DNA of 60,766 bases from Pirellulales bacterium (GCA_035939775.1 DASZFO010000083.1:1-60766); one strand, 5' to 3'. Counted from the first letter of the stretch, positions 1-10,717 are shown. Numbers and translations: made by a program. Notes: generated from the letters alone by a model not told the origin.

Positions 1-3000
1 GGCTTGGCCATGAACGGTGGGGTGCCTGGAGTGAACTTGGTTACGACGAACGCCACGAACAATCTCTACACCAATAATGGCGCATCGAATAACACGGCCG
101 CCCAGCAGCTATTCGTTCCGGTCGCGTTCCTCGGGGCCAACACTGACCCGATGAACGTGACCCTCACTTACGCGCCGCCGAGCGCCGGCAATCTGAGCGG
201 CACTCTGTCAGAAAAGATTGTCGACGCGAATAATGCGGCCAACACTTATACGACAGCCTATAACATCAATTTGGCGAACGTGCTGGGAAACGGCGCCGCG
301 TATCTCGGATTCACCGGCTCGACCGGAGCTTCGAATGCGACCCAGACGATCGGCAATTTCTCGTACGCGGCCGGCGGCGGCTACGCGAACAACGTGAATC
401 TCGCTGGAGGCGTCGCCACGACAATCGACATCGCCGGCGTTACCTCGAACAATCCAACAGTCGCAATGGGCCAACTGACCGTCGGCAGCGGGTCTTCGCA
501 GCTTAATGTTACCGCCACCACGGTCAATGCCGCCGGTCTGGCCTACGGCCTGGCCTTTGGAAATACAACACTTTCGGGCGCGGTGACCTTTAACCTCGCT
601 AATAGCGCGGGGGGCGGGAAGGCCACGCTGACGCTGGCCAACACCTCCGATGGCACGAGCCCCGGAAGCATTAACCTTTCGGGAACTGGCTCGCTCTTTT
701 TAAGCGGCTACAACAGTTATAGCGGTGGGACCATGGCCGGCTCTGGGACCACGATTTCCGTCGCGAACAACGCCGCTCTCGGAACCGGCAGCGTTACGCT
801 CTCGGGAGGCAGACTTCAGGCAGTGGGCGTGTCACCCGGCTCCGTTCCGATTGCCGGGACCGGCTGGAACCAAGATGTGATTTGGGCCCTTGGACAAACC
901 GCGCCGACCGCCGCCAATGGGGCCGCGGCTCCGGCTTGGGGTCAACAGACTGCGGGCGGGCTGGACGGCAACAATTTCTTCTTCTATGCGGCCGCCACGC
1001 CCGGTTCCGTTGCCGGTAGTGGATTGGCCGCCGGCGGAACGATCGTGAGCGTCGCCAGCCAAATCAACCAGACGGGGTCTCCCAGCACCGTCTTTCCGAG
1101 CCTGAACACGACATTTCAGCTCCAACCCTTTGGGTCGACTACAGCCGGGGCACTCAATGTCTTGCAACTAGGCAACGGCACTTTCAATAACTTTATCGGC
1201 GCTTCGATCAATGAGACCAGCGGCGCGCTCGCGTTAACGAACCCGGCCGCGTTTAAGACGATCAGCGTGCTTTCAACGGTAGGAAGCGGGGCCGCCGGCA
1301 TCGGCACCTACACGATGACGCTGAACTTCAACAACGGAACGAGCCTGGTTGTCAATAGCTCGATGGCCCAACCCGGAACCACCGTGAACGCATCCAATCA
1401 GATCACCACATACGATTGGTTTGCTAACGCCGGAAGCGCTGGCTTTCCCACGACGGGCACCGGCTGGGCAATCGCCGGACTGGGACGGTACAACGGCGCG
1501 TTCAGTGGCACGAACTCCAATCCAAAGATGTTCGAACAAGACTTCGCCGTACCGGTCGCCGACCAGAACGTGCCGATCAGCTCCATTACATTCGGCTACG
1601 GAGGTTCGGGGGCCAGAGTCAATATTTTTGGCGTGAGCGGTGCAATCTCCTCGCCCGCGTACAACAACAACCTCAGCGTCACGGCCAGTTCTGGAATCGA
1701 CGTGACGGGGCCGTCGGCCACGACGCTCTCCGGCGCGGTAAGCATCGGCAACACCGGCAGCACGGCACCGGTCACGCTCTCGATCACCGGCGGCAGCACG
1801 GGCGCCAATGCCGCATACAATCTATATTTGGGCACCTATCCCGGCGCGCCGCCGAGCGGCGCCGGCGTTGTCCTATCCAGCGGCGTCGCGTTGACCGGCG
1901 GCGGAACGGGCACCAACCAATACACTTTCGACGTGGCCAACAACGGCAGCGGCGTTGGCGCCCTCTACCTTGGTCCGCTCAACGATAACGGCAATGCCAG
2001 CACAGTCACGTTTCGAAATGCCGGAACCGTCGTGCTGAGTTATGCCGGCTCGATGGTCGCCGGTTCGGCGATCAACGTGGGTCCGGCGTCGGGCGGCCCG
2101 AATGGCGGCACGCTCCGCGTCGGCAATTCCAGCGGCTCGGCCACGGGCAACGCTGCGGTGAATGTCAATAGCGGCGGCACTCTCGCCGAGAGCGCGGGCG
2201 CTTCGCAGGGCATTGTCGCCGGTGCGGCCACGATCAAAAGCGGCGGCACGATTCTCGGCGCAAGCGGCACGCAACTCTTCACCGGCGGCGGGCTGACACT
2301 TCAGGGCGGATCCATTTCCAACTTCACGCTCGGCGCTTCGCCGAACGGAACAAACAGCGCCATGATTGCCACGAGCAGCGTGAGCGGAACCAGCCTTAGC
2401 ATCACCGGCGCTCATACGATCAATCTCAGCGGCGCAAGCGTCCTGCCCACAATCGGAGGGACCTACGATCTATTCAGCTACACCGGCGCCGCGTTGACGA
2501 CGACCGCCCCATCCGGGACGATGCTGAACTTCACTAACGGCGGTGGCGGCAGTATGACGCTCGGGGCGAGCCTGCCCCAGCCGGGGACGTACGTGTATTC
2601 ACTTGCCAATAATTCGGCGCAAAAGCAGATTGATCTCATCGTGTCGATCTTGCAATTGACCTGGACCGGCCGGCTCAATGGCAACGGAGCGCCGGCCAAC
2701 ACTTGGGACACCGCGACGAACAACTGGTCCAACCAAGTTCCCGCGGCGGTCAACTTCACGACCGCTAGTGCGGTGAGGTTCCAGGACAAGAATCCGATCA
2801 CCAACGCGCTTGTACCCAACACGAGCGGCAATGCCACCGTCAATGTTCAATCCGGCGGCATTCAACCCGCGAGCATCGAGTTCGATAATACGGGCGCGGC
2901 CAACGGCGGCGTGGATTATTTGATCACGGGCGGACCAATTGCCGACAGTTCCAGCCCGACCCCGCTGCTACTGGCCGGCAACGGAAGCGTCGGGGGCTCT

Positions 3001-6000
3001 GTGTTCTTGACCAGTTCTAACACCTTTAGCGGACCAATCAGCGTCACGCTCGGAACTTTGGCTTTGGAAAACGCCACGGCGTTGGGGAACAGCTCCGGCG
3101 CGACGGTCCTCGGGACCGGCGGCGCCATCCTGTTGCAACAAGCCGCCAGCGGCAGCCCTCTCACTTTCGGCGGCAAGCAGAACGGCGGCGGCACGATCGG
3201 CTTGACGCTCAGCGGCGCGGGGACGGCCGCCTATCCCGGCGCGCTCGCGAGCGGCACTGGAAACAACACGTATAGCGGCCCGATTTCTCTCGGCGCCGCC
3301 GCGACGATTGCCGCGATTTCGACTGCCGCCGGCGACGGCTTGACGCTCATCGGCGGAATCAACCTCGGCAGCGCTACATTGACCTTTGCCGGGGCCGGCA
3401 ACACGACCGTGAGCACTAATCCAATCGCGGACGCCGGCAGCTCGGGGTCGATCGTCAAGGCGGGTGGCGGCACGTTGACTTTTACCACCGCGAATTCATT
3501 TTTCGGGGCAACGTCGATCAATTCTGGTAGCCTCGTTCTGCAAAACGTCAACGGCTTGGGCAACTCTTCGGGTGCGACCGTCGCATCCGGCGCGGCCTTG
3601 GTGTTGCCCACTGTCAGCGGCGTCGCGGCAACGTATGGCAACTTCACCAACGGGCTGGGCACAGTTCCCCTGACCCTCAACGGCTCCGGGGTGGCAAGTA
3701 ACCCCATTGGCGCCTTGAGCAGCCTCGCCGGTATGAACACATATTCCGGCGCGATCGGCGTCGGCGCCAGCGGCGCCGCCACGATCTTCTCCGGCTCGAC
3801 CGCCAATGGCGACCAGTTGACGCTCAATGGCGGCATCAATATCCCAGGCGGCGCGACGCTGACGGTTGCGGGCCCCGGCAATTCGAATATCGCTCCAAAT
3901 CCTTCCAGCGGCACAGGCGCTATCGGCGGCAACGGCACACTGGCGATGAGCGGCACGGGAACCTTGAACATCTCCACGCTCAACAGCTCGTTCGGCGGCA
4001 ATGCCGTGTTCAATAATGGAACGACTGTGTTCAGTTCGCTGAGCGCGCTCGGAACCGGGACCGTCATCATGAATTCGGGACGCCTGCGGCTCACTCCGTC
4101 GGCGTATGCAGTGGTGGGCTTTGGCGGCAACGGCGCCGGCTGGACGGTTAACAGCGCCGGAATCGCCAGCGCGCCGTTCCCCTCGGCCGATGTCCTTCAG
4201 TTGACCGACAACGGCGGCGGTGAAGCGCGGTCGGTTTTTTTTAATACGCCTCAGCCGATGGCGATCGGATCGACGGGTTTCACCGCCAGTTTCACCTACA
4301 CCCCCTCGGGAACCATTGGGGCCGACGGTGTGGCTTTCATTCTTCAGAACGATTCGCGCGGCCCCTCGGCACTCGGCGGAGCCGGCGGATCGCTCGGATA
4401 TAACGGGATCACGCCCGCGGCGGCGCAGGAAATAAATATCTACAATGGCCATGTCATCGGCACCAACTTCGTCACGGACGGAACGACCGGCACCTATAAC
4501 TCGACCGCCCCGGTGAACGTCGGGAGCGGCGATCCCATCCATGTCGTTCTGTCCTATAATCCGACGACCAACGTGATCGCAGAAACCGACACCGACGTCG
4601 CGACAAATGCCACTTTCAGCACCACCTATCCCGGCGTCAATCTGGCGACCGTCCTTGGCGGCAACTCGGCCTATATCGGGTTCAGCGGGGCGACCGGAGG
4701 CGCTGTCTCCATCCAACAGATCAGCAACTTTGTCTATTCGATTCCCACTGGTGCGACCGCGTCGTACGGCAACAACGTCGTGCTTTCGGCCGGCTCAAAT
4801 TCGACAATCGACCTCGCTGCCACCGCTACGACTTCCAACTTCAGCATGGGAACGTTGACGGTCAATGGAGGCGCCGCTTCCACGCTCAACGTCACCGCCG
4901 CTACCGCGCCCGCCGGACAAGCCTTTGGATTGACGCTCGGCGCGACCACGCTCAATTCAAACGTCACTTTCAACGTCGCAAACAACGGCGCCGGCCTTGG
5001 CAGTTTGACGTTAGGGGCCGTCAGCGGCGGCTTCGGCATCACGAACTCCGGCGCGGGAACGGTTGTCTTGGCCGCCGCCAACAGCTACACCGGCAACACA
5101 ACCGTCAGCGGCGGCACGTTGAGGCTGGCCGATGGCAGCACCAATAATATCCCCAGCTCGCCGCTCATTGCCGTGGGCAGCAGCGGGCGTCTGGATGTCA
5201 CCGGATTGGCCAATGGGAGTCTGGTTCTCGGCGCGGGCGCGATCGCTCAAACGCTCACCGGCGCCGGAACGGTTGCGGGCGACCTAACTGTTAGCGCCGG
5301 CAGCGCCATCGCCGGCGGAAGCGGTACGACCTTGACCGTTACCAACGGCATGACGCTGCAGGGCGGTTCGCTCGCGAACTTCGCTCTTGGTGCGCCGAAC
5401 GGCTCGGGCAGCGCGGCAGCCGCCTTCGTCAACATCATCGGGGGCGGACTGACCGTCAACGGTGCCCACACCGTCGATCTTTCCGGCACGGCCCAAGTGG
5501 GCACCTACGACCTGTATGCGTTCACCAGCGGCGCGCCCACCGCCAACCAGTTCGGCATCGGCACGAACACGGCCGGCAATTTCAAATACACGATTAACGT
5601 CATCGCTAATCAGGAGGTCGATCTCGTCGTCGCCCGGATCGTCAGCTCCGCCGTCTGGAACTTCAACGGCAATGGCAACTACAACGACAACACGAAGTGG
5701 AGCCCTGCCTTATTGCCCAACGGCGTCGCCCTGACCGCCACGTTTGGAAACGGCATGTCGAACGTCGTCAACGCCCCGAACGTCACCGTGACGGCAGATG
5801 GAGCGGATGTCGCGGGGGCGCTTGTGTTTGCTAATACCAATGGAACCGGCTACATCCTGGGCAATGACGGTATCGCAGGACACGGCATCACGCTCAACAA
5901 CAGCGGCGCCGGCGCCACCGTGAGCGTGGCCGCGGGCGTGACGGCGCCGCAGACGATCTTTGCAAACCTCACACTCGCGGAGAATACATCGTTCAATACG

Positions 6001-7098
6001 GCGACGAACACGTCGCTGTTGGTGAGCGTTGGCAGCATTGGCGAGAGCGGCGGCAGCCATAGCCTGACCAAGACCGGCGCTGGCCTGCTGACGATTGACA
6101 CGCCCAGCAGCTACTCCGGCGGCACGATCGTCTCCCAGGGCACGCTGACGGTCACCGGCACCGGAAGCATTGGAACCGGATTGCTCGAAGTGGATGGTCT
6201 GGCTGGCAATGTTTCGGTCGTCAACCTTCAGAATAGTCAGACGGTGACCGCACTTTCTGGGAGCGTCTCCGGCGCCGGCGGGGCCGCGACTGTAAACGTC
6301 ATTGCCGGCCAGACGCTCACTGCAAATCAGGCTTCCGGCAGCGCGACCTTCGCCGGCAGCGTGGCGCTGGCGGCTGGCGGCTCGCCTGCATCCGGCGCGG
6401 CGCTGGTGAAGTCGGGCGGCGGAACGGAGATCCTTACCGCCGCCCCTCAGCTCGGCAATAACACCGCCCTGAACGTCAGCGGTGGTACGCTCAGAATCAA
6501 TGTTGCCTCCGGCTCGGCAAGCGTCGGCAGCGGAGTCACTTCGGCAGTCTCGGGCGCTGGCGTCTTGGAACTTGCCGGCGCCGTCTCGGCGCTCGGCACG
6601 GCGATCGTTGGCCATCGCGTCGATATCACAAACACCAGCACAGCGGCGGCAGGCGTGCTGGTCTCGGGCGGCAATCAGCAAGTTGGCGGCATAGACGGCT
6701 CGGGCAAAGTGCAAGTCAACGCCGGCGCGAGCCTCACGGCCAATCACATTACGGCCGGCGCCCTGGTGATCGGCGGAACGGCGGGCTCTCCAGCCACCGT
6801 CGTGATCGACGCCTCGGACGCGAGCGGCAATCCAACGGCCGAGACGAGCAGCTTGGCGTTGGCAGGCTCGCTTGCGCCGACGGCCCCCTTTGCCACTGGC
6901 ACGCCGAACTCATCGAGTTTGTTTGTGTCCGCCGGCTCACCGGCACGCGGATCGAGCCTCGCCGGACTGGCACGGGACGCCGTTAACCCAGTCACCAGTC
7001 TGTCTTCCGTGCCCGAACCTTCCACGTGGCTGCTGCTGGCGATTGGGATGATAGCCTTTCTGTTGCCAACCTTGCTTCGGCATCTATGCCGACTGTGA
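1..7098 (+). CDS. Giant secreted beta-strand-repeat protein with L-type lectin-like domains and PEP-CTERM tail (5' partial)
   Basis: The reading frame is open from the window edge, so the N-terminus and any signal peptide lie outside; at least 2364 residues are present. The first ~120 residues look like the end of an L-type lectin-like domain (ending around YLGFTGSTG ... IGNFSY). A second, complete copy lies at about residues 1375-1575 (GADGVAFILQND, SLGYNGI, AYIGFSGATGG). Between and after them are Gly/Ser/Thr/Asn-rich beta-helix segments with autotransporter-associated beta-strand repeats of the form N-S/T-Y/F-S/T-G-x-T ... G-T/S-L (for example near residues 235, 1005, 1165, 1690 and 2035). 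The C-terminus has a PEP-CTERM signal: VPEPSTW at residue 2336, a hydrophobic helix, then a basic tail. The family is exported and sorted by an exosortase-like system. The product is inferred to be a surface or matrix protein; the ligand is unknown. Confidence 0.85.
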   Translation, partial: GLAMNGGVPGVNLVTTNATNNLYTNNGASNNTAAQQLFVPVAFLGANTDPMNVTLTYAPPSAGNLSGTLSEKIVDANNAANTYTTAYNINLANVLGNGAAYLGFTGSTGASNATQTIGNFSYAAGGGYANNVNLAGGVATTIDIAGVTSNNPTVAMGQLTVGSGSSQLNVTATTVNAAGLAYGLAFGNTTLSGAVTFNLANSAGGGKATLTLANTSDGTSPGSINLSGTGSLFLSGYNSYSGGTMAGSGTTISVANNAALGTGSVTLSGGRLQAVGVSPGSVPIAGTGWNQDVIWALGQTAPTAANGAAAPAWGQQTAGGLDGNNFFFYAAATPGSVAGSGLAAGGTIVSVASQINQTGSPSTVFPSLNTTFQLQPFGSTTAGALNVLQLGNGTFNNFIGASINETSGALALTNPAAFKTISVLSTVGSGAAGIGTYTMTLNFNNGTSLVVNSSMAQPGTTVNASNQITTYDWFANAGSAGFPTTGTGWAIAGLGRYNGAFSGTNSNPKMFEQDFAVPVADQNVPISSITFGYGGSGARVNIFGVSGAISSPAYNNNLSVTASSGIDVTGPSATTLSGAVSIGNTGSTAPVTLSITGGSTGANAAYNLYLGTYPGAPPSGAGVVLSSGVALTGGGTGTNQYTFDVANNGSGVGALYLGPLNDNGNASTVTFRNAGTVVLSYAGSMVAGSAINVGPASGGPNGGTLRVGNSSGSATGNAAVNVNSGGTLAESAGASQGIVAGAATIKSGGTILGASGTQLFTGGGLTLQGGSISNFTLGASPNGTNSAMIATSSVSGTSLSITGAHTINLSGASVLPTIGGTYDLFSYTGAALTTTAPSGTMLNFTNGGGGSMTLGASLPQPGTYVYSLANNSAQKQIDLIVSILQLTWTGRLNGNGAPANTWDTATNNWSNQVPAAVNFTTASAVRFQDKNPITNALVPNTSGNATVNVQSGGIQPASIEFDNTGAANGGVDYLITGGPIADSSSPTPLLLAGNGSVGGSVFLTSSNTFSGPISVTLGTLALENATALGNSSGATVLGTGGAILLQQAASGSPLTFGGKQNGGGTIGLTLSGAGTAAYPGALASGTGNNTYSGPISLGAAATIAAISTAAGDGLTLIGGINLGSATLTFAGAGNTTVSTNPIADAGSSGSIVKAGGGTLTFTTANSFFGATSINSGSLVLQNVNGLGNSSGATVASGAALVLPTVSGVAATYGNFTNGLGTVPLTLNGSGVASNPIGALSSLAGMNTYSGAIGVGASGAATIFSGSTANGDQLTLNGGINIPGGATLTVAGPGNSNIAPNPSSGTGAIGGNGTLAMSGTGTLNISTLNSSFGGNAVFNNGTTVFSSLSALGTGTVIMNSGRLRLTPSAYAVVGFGGNGAGWTVNSAGIASAPFPSADVLQLTDNGGGEARSVFFNTPQPMAIGSTGFTASFTYTPSGTIGADGVAFILQNDSRGPSALGGAGGSLGYNGITPAAAQEINIYNGHVIGTNFVTDGTTGTYNSTAPVNVGSGDPIHVVLSYNPTTNVIAETDTDVATNATFSTTYPGVNLATVLGGNSAYIGFSGATGGAVSIQQISNFVYSIPTGATASYGNNVVLSAGSNSTIDLAATATTSNFSMGTLTVNGGAASTLNVTAATAPAGQAFGLTLGATTLNSNVTFNVANNGAGLGSLTLGAVSGGFGITNSGAGTVVLAAANSYTGNTTVSGGTLRLADGSTNNIPSSPLIAVGSSGRLDVTGLANGSLVLGAGAIAQTLTGAGTVAGDLTVSAGSAIAGGSGTTLTVTNGMTLQGGSLANFALGAPNGSGSAAAAFVNIIGGGLTVNGAHTVDLSGTAQVGTYDLYAFTSGAPTANQFGIGTNTAGNFKYTINVIANQEVDLVVARIVSSAVWNFNGNGNYNDNTKWSPALLPNGVALTATFGNGMSNVVNAPNVTVTADGADVAGALVFANTNGTGYILGNDGIAGHGITLNNSGAGATVSVAAGVTAPQTIFANLTLAENTSFNTATNTSLLVSVGSIGESGGSHSLTKTGAGLLTIDTPSSYSGGTIVSQGTLTVTGTGSIGTGLLEVDGLAGNVSVVNLQNSQTVTALSGSVSGAGGAATVNVIAGQTLTANQASGSATFAGSVALAAGGSPASGAALVKSGGGTEILTAAPQLGNNTALNVSGGTLRINVASGSASVGSGVTSAVSGAGVLELAGAVSALGTAIVGHRVDITNTSTAAAGVLVSGGNQQVGGIDGSGKVQVNAGASLTANHITAGALVIGGTAGSPATVVIDASDASGNPTAETSSLALAGSLAPTAPFATGTPNSSSLFVSAGSPARGSSLAGLARDAVNPVTSLSSVPEPSTWLLLAIGMIAFLLPTLLRHLCRL

Positions 7099-7273
7099 GT
7101 CAGCGTACTTCTCACGCTGCTGAGCTTGTTTGCCGAATGGCAAAGTCGCTTCCCTCCACGCCAAGTTTCGTGGCATCCTGCGTAGGATTCGCGCGAACCT
7201 AGTCCCGCGGAAATGAAACCGTTATGATGGGCCGTTTCACGTTGCGACGTTTCCTCAGCTTGCTACTCGACTT

Positions 7274-9892
7274 ATGAAAACCGACGAATTGCGCGAAAAG
7301 TACCTCTCGTTCTTCGAGAGCAAAGGGAGCCGCCGCCGGCCGAGCGACGTGCTCGTGCCCCGCTGGGACCCCTCGGTGCTCTTCACCCCGGCCGGGATGA
7401 ACCAGTTCAAGGACCATTTTCTCGGCAAAGTCAAGCTGGAATTCACTCGCGCCACCACCTGCCAGAAATGCTTGCGGACCGGCGATATCGACAACGTCGG
7501 CAGGACGGCATACCACCACACGTTCTTCGAAATGCTGGGCAATTTCAGCTTCGGCGACTATTTCAAGCGCGAGGCGATCCATTGGGCCTGGGAATTCGTC
7601 ACCGATCGCAAATGGCTCGGCATCCCAGCCGATCGGCTCACGGTGTCGGTCTATCTCGACGACGACGAGGCCTACAACATCTGGTACAAGGAAATCAAGC
7701 TCACGCCCGATTGCATCCAGCGGTTCGGCGAGAACGATAACTTCTGGCCGGCCAATTCTCCGAGCCAGGGCCCCGACGGTGTCTGCGGGCCGTGCAGCGA
7801 AATCTTCTACCATCCGCCGACGGGGGGCGAAGTCGAAATCTGGAACCTCGTGTTCACGCAGTTCAATCGTGTCGGCGATCCGCCCGATAACCTTCGCCCG
7901 CTGCCAAGCAAGAATATCGACACGGGCATGGGCCTGGAGCGCACGGCGTCGATGCTGCAAGGAGTCGATACCAACTACCACATCGATATTCTGCGGCCAA
8001 TCGTCGAGGCGGCCGGCGAAGTCTGCGGAATGAAATACGACCCGCAGAGCGAAAACGGCCGCCGCTTGCGGCGGATCACGGACCACGTGCGGGCTTGCAC
8101 CTTCGCCGTGCATGAAGAGGTTTATCCCGGCAGCGAGAAGCAGAAATACGTCGTCCGCCGGCTATTGCGGCGAGCCGTGCTCGATGGGCATCAGATGGGC
8201 GTTCACAAGCCGTTCCTGCATCAGCTCGTGCCGGTCGTCGCTCGGATGATGAAGCAGCCGTATCCAGAGTTGACCGACACAGTCGATCGCGTCGCGAGGG
8301 TCATCAAGACTGAAGAGCAGAATTTCCTCTCGACGATCGACGGCGGACTGGACAGGATCAAACGGCTTTTTGACGCCACGCGGCAGAGTGGCCGGGCGAT
8401 GGTCTCCGGCCACGAGGCAGCCGAGCTATATACGACGCACGGCTTCCCGCCCGAGCTGCTCGAGACGCTCGCGGCAGAGCACAACTTCACCTTCGATTGG
8501 ACGGGGTTTCAGAGCGAGATGGATGAGCACGGCAAGAAATCCGGCGGCGGCGCTCGCAAAGAGCTATTCAAGACCGGGCCGCTCGATCCGCTCAAGAAAG
8601 CGATGAGCGGCACGCAGTTCCTGGGCTATGAAACGGTCGAGGCCGAGGGAAAGGTCGTCGGCATCCTGGCGCAAGACCATCTCGTGGAAACGATCGGCGA
8701 AGATGGCCACGAGCGGCCGATCAAAATCGTGCTTGACCGCACGCCGTTTTATGGCGAAAGCGGCGGCCAAGTCGGCGACACGGGCGAGTTGGACGGTCCC
8801 GGAGTTCGCTTCGAGGTGCTCGACACGCAAAAGGAGGACGGCTTCATCTTGCACGTCGGCCATCTCCGCAAGGGGCGCTTGCAACTCGGCGCCGCCGTGA
8901 CCGCGCGCGTGAATGTCGCCCGGCGGACTGGCATTCGCCGCGCGCATTCCGCCACGCACGTCCTGCACTACGCGCTGCAAAAATACCTCGGCGGCCATGC
9001 CCAGCAACAAGGATCGAAAGTGGATAACGATTGGCTGCGGTTCGATTTCGCCAATCCGTCGTCGGTGGCGACGGAGACGCTCGCGCGCATCGAGGCGGAA
9101 GTGAACGAACGCGTCGTCGCGGCCGATCCGGTGGGTTGGACGAACTTGCCGATTGCCGAAGCCCGCAAGGCCGGTGCCATGATGCTCTTCGGCGAAAAAT
9201 ATCCGGACGTCGTGCGAATGGTCTCGATGGGCGGGTTCAGCAAGGAACTCTGCGGCGGCACGCACGTGGACAACACCGGGCAGATCGGCCTGTTTCATAT
9301 CGTCGGCGAGGAAAGCGTTTCTGCCGGCACGCGACGGATCACGGCCGTAACGGGCCAGGGAGCGCTCGAGCGGCTCCGGCAGGCGGAAGAGGCGCTCGCG
9401 GAAACGGCCGCGGCCCTGCGCGTGCCGGTCGGCGAGGTGCCCGCCCGCGCGGCCGCGCTGGTGAAAGAAGTGCGCGAGTTGAAGAAGCAGCTTTCCGCCG
9501 GCCCGCGAGCCGCGGAATTCTCCGCCGAAAAGCTATTGGCCGACGCGGGCCGAATCGGCGACGTGCCGATCGTCGTCGCCGAAACTCCCGGCGCCGATGC
9601 TCAAGGTATGCGGCAGTTGATCGATCAATTGCGAAAAAAGACCAGCCCGATCGCTGTCATGCTGGCCAGCCACGATGACGAAAAAGTGACGATCGTTGCC
9701 GGAATCACCCACGACCTGGAAGAGCGCGGCTTGAACTCGGGGCAATGGATCCGTTCGGCCGCCGAGGTCGTCGGCGGCAAAGGTGGCGGCCGCGCCGACA
9801 TGGCCCAAGCCGGCGGCCGTCATCCCGAAAAGCTCGCCGAAGCGCTGGCCGCCGCGCGAGTCGAGATCGGAAAGCTCCTTCAACCGGCGTGA
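7274..9892 (+). CDS. alaS: Alanine--tRNA ligase
   Basis: Charges tRNA-Ala with alanine in the cytoplasm and edits mischarged Ser/Gly. The 872-residue length is normal for the family. The class II catalytic core opens the protein (motif around WDPSVLFTPAGMNQFK). The editing domain carries the zinc-binding HxxxH (His558/His562) and CGGTH (Cys660/His664) motifs, and the C-terminal DHHA1-type domain ends with a Gly-rich segment (GGKGGGRADMAQAGG). The ATG at 7274 is followed directly by the conserved KTDELREKYLSFFESKG start, so this start is well supported. The gene stands alone: the giant surface-protein gene ends 175 bp upstream and tpx converges from downstream. Confidence 0.98.
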   Translation: MKTDELREKYLSFFESKGSRRRPSDVLVPRWDPSVLFTPAGMNQFKDHFLGKVKLEFTRATTCQKCLRTGDIDNVGRTAYHHTFFEMLGNFSFGDYFKREAIHWAWEFVTDRKWLGIPADRLTVSVYLDDDEAYNIWYKEIKLTPDCIQRFGENDNFWPANSPSQGPDGVCGPCSEIFYHPPTGGEVEIWNLVFTQFNRVGDPPDNLRPLPSKNIDTGMGLERTASMLQGVDTNYHIDILRPIVEAAGEVCGMKYDPQSENGRRLRRITDHVRACTFAVHEEVYPGSEKQKYVVRRLLRRAVLDGHQMGVHKPFLHQLVPVVARMMKQPYPELTDTVDRVARVIKTEEQNFLSTIDGGLDRIKRLFDATRQSGRAMVSGHEAAELYTTHGFPPELLETLAAEHNFTFDWTGFQSEMDEHGKKSGGGARKELFKTGPLDPLKKAMSGTQFLGYETVEAEGKVVGILAQDHLVETIGEDGHERPIKIVLDRTPFYGESGGQVGDTGELDGPGVRFEVLDTQKEDGFILHVGHLRKGRLQLGAAVTARVNVARRTGIRRAHSATHVLHYALQKYLGGHAQQQGSKVDNDWLRFDFANPSSVATETLARIEAEVNERVVAADPVGWTNLPIAEARKAGAMMLFGEKYPDVVRMVSMGGFSKELCGGTHVDNTGQIGLFHIVGEESVSAGTRRITAVTGQGALERLRQAEEALAETAAALRVPVGEVPARAAALVKEVRELKKQLSAGPRAAEFSAEKLLADAGRIGDVPIVVAETPGADAQGMRQLIDQLRKKTSPIAVMLASHDDEKVTIVAGITHDLEERGLNSGQWIRSAAEVVGGKGGGRADMAQAGGRHPEKLAEALAAARVEIGKLLQPA

Positions 9893-9925
9893 CGCCGCAA
9901 TCCCATACCAGAGTTTAGTCCACCG

Positions 9926-10444
9926 TCACAACAGCTTCTTCAGCGCCGCTAGTGCCGCATCATAGTTCGGCTCAGTGGTCACTTCTTTGACCAATTCCGA
10001 ATACGCCACCTTGCCGTCCTTGTCGAGGACGAACACGCCGCGAGCCAAGAGCTTCAATTCGTCGATGAGCATCCCCCAATTCTTGCCGAAGTTGCGGTCC
10101 TGATAATCGCTGCCGACGCGCATCGACTTGATCGCTTCCGCCCCGCAGAACCGATTCTGGGCGAACGGTAGGTCGAGGCTCACGGTCAAGGCATTCACGC
10201 GGTCGCCCAGCGCCGTCAATTCTTGGTTGAATTTCTTCGTCTGAGTTGCGCACACGCCCGTGTCGAGCGACGGGACGACGCTGATGAACGACGGCTTCCC
10301 CTTGAGGTCGCTCAGCTTGATCGGTTTCAGGCCCCCTTCGAAATAGAAGACGGTGAAATCGGGGGCGGGTTGGCCGACCTTGACGGCCTCTCCCACCAGC
10401 GTCATCGGCGCTCCCTTAAATGTAACGGCACCCGAGCGTGACAT
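9926..10444 (-). CDS. tpx: Thiol peroxidase (Tpx-type atypical 2-Cys peroxiredoxin)
   Basis: Reduces H2O2 and alkyl hydroperoxides using thioredoxin. At 172 residues it fits the Tpx family. The peroxidatic cysteine is Cys65 in PSLDTGVC and the resolving cysteine is Cys100 in RFCGAEAI, the spacing seen in Tpx. An upstream in-frame ATG would add 23 residues that have no family counterpart and that run through a repeat. The ATG at 10444 is preceded by GAGG at a good distance and begins MSRSGAVTFKG, the usual Tpx start. It converges on alaS with a 33-bp gap. Confidence 0.95.
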   Translation of the reverse strand: MSRSGAVTFKGAPMTLVGEAVKVGQPAPDFTVFYFEGGLKPIKLSDLKGKPSFISVVPSLDTGVCATQTKKFNQELTALGDRVNALTVSLDLPFAQNRFCGAEAIKSMRVGSDYQDRNFGKNWGMLIDELKLLARGVFVLDKDGKVAYSELVKEVTTEPNYDAALAALKKLL

Positions 10445-10480
10445 AATTGGACCTCGTATGGTTACAGGGTTTCCGCAATG

Positions 10481-10563
10481 GAATGACATGACGACGAAGT
10501 GACAAGATGACATTTTGACCTCGCGTTGTCACCCCCTCGTCTTGTCACCATGTCATTTTGACC
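10481..10563. repeat. Imperfect inverted TGAC-rich repeat upstream of tpx
   Basis: Two arms rich in TGAC/GTCA (for example AGTGACAAGATGAC on the left and CTTGTCACCATGTCA on the right) face each other around a short CG-rich spacer. The pairing is imperfect. It occupies the leader side of tpx, 37 bp upstream of its start. Function unknown. Confidence 0.4.
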
Positions 10564-10689
10564 GGTCTGAAGGCGTTCAGCCGGGAAAACGGGGGTTGTC
10601 CCGGAACAAAAAAACCTCACAGTTTGCAGTATTCCGGGTCTTGGCAATGGTTTAAACTCGACGAGTCGTAACGCTTGTATCAAAAAGCG

Positions 10690-10717
10690 TTGCATTGCCA
10701 TCTGAATTGCTTATGAT
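10690..10717 (+). promoter_or_regulatory. Candidate sigma70-type promoter for the STAS gene
   Basis: TTGCAT and TATGAT hexamers are separated by 16 bp and lie 54 bp before the STAS start codon. The start has a clear AAAAGGAG ribosome binding site 9 nt upstream of its ATG. This is a sequence match only. Confidence 0.4.

Noticed and set aside
3231-4716. Long minus-strand frames (299 and 406 codons) inside the giant surface-protein gene
   Set aside because: They mirror Gly/Ala/Thr-rich repeats on the other strand and show Pro/Val- or Arg-rich non-protein composition.
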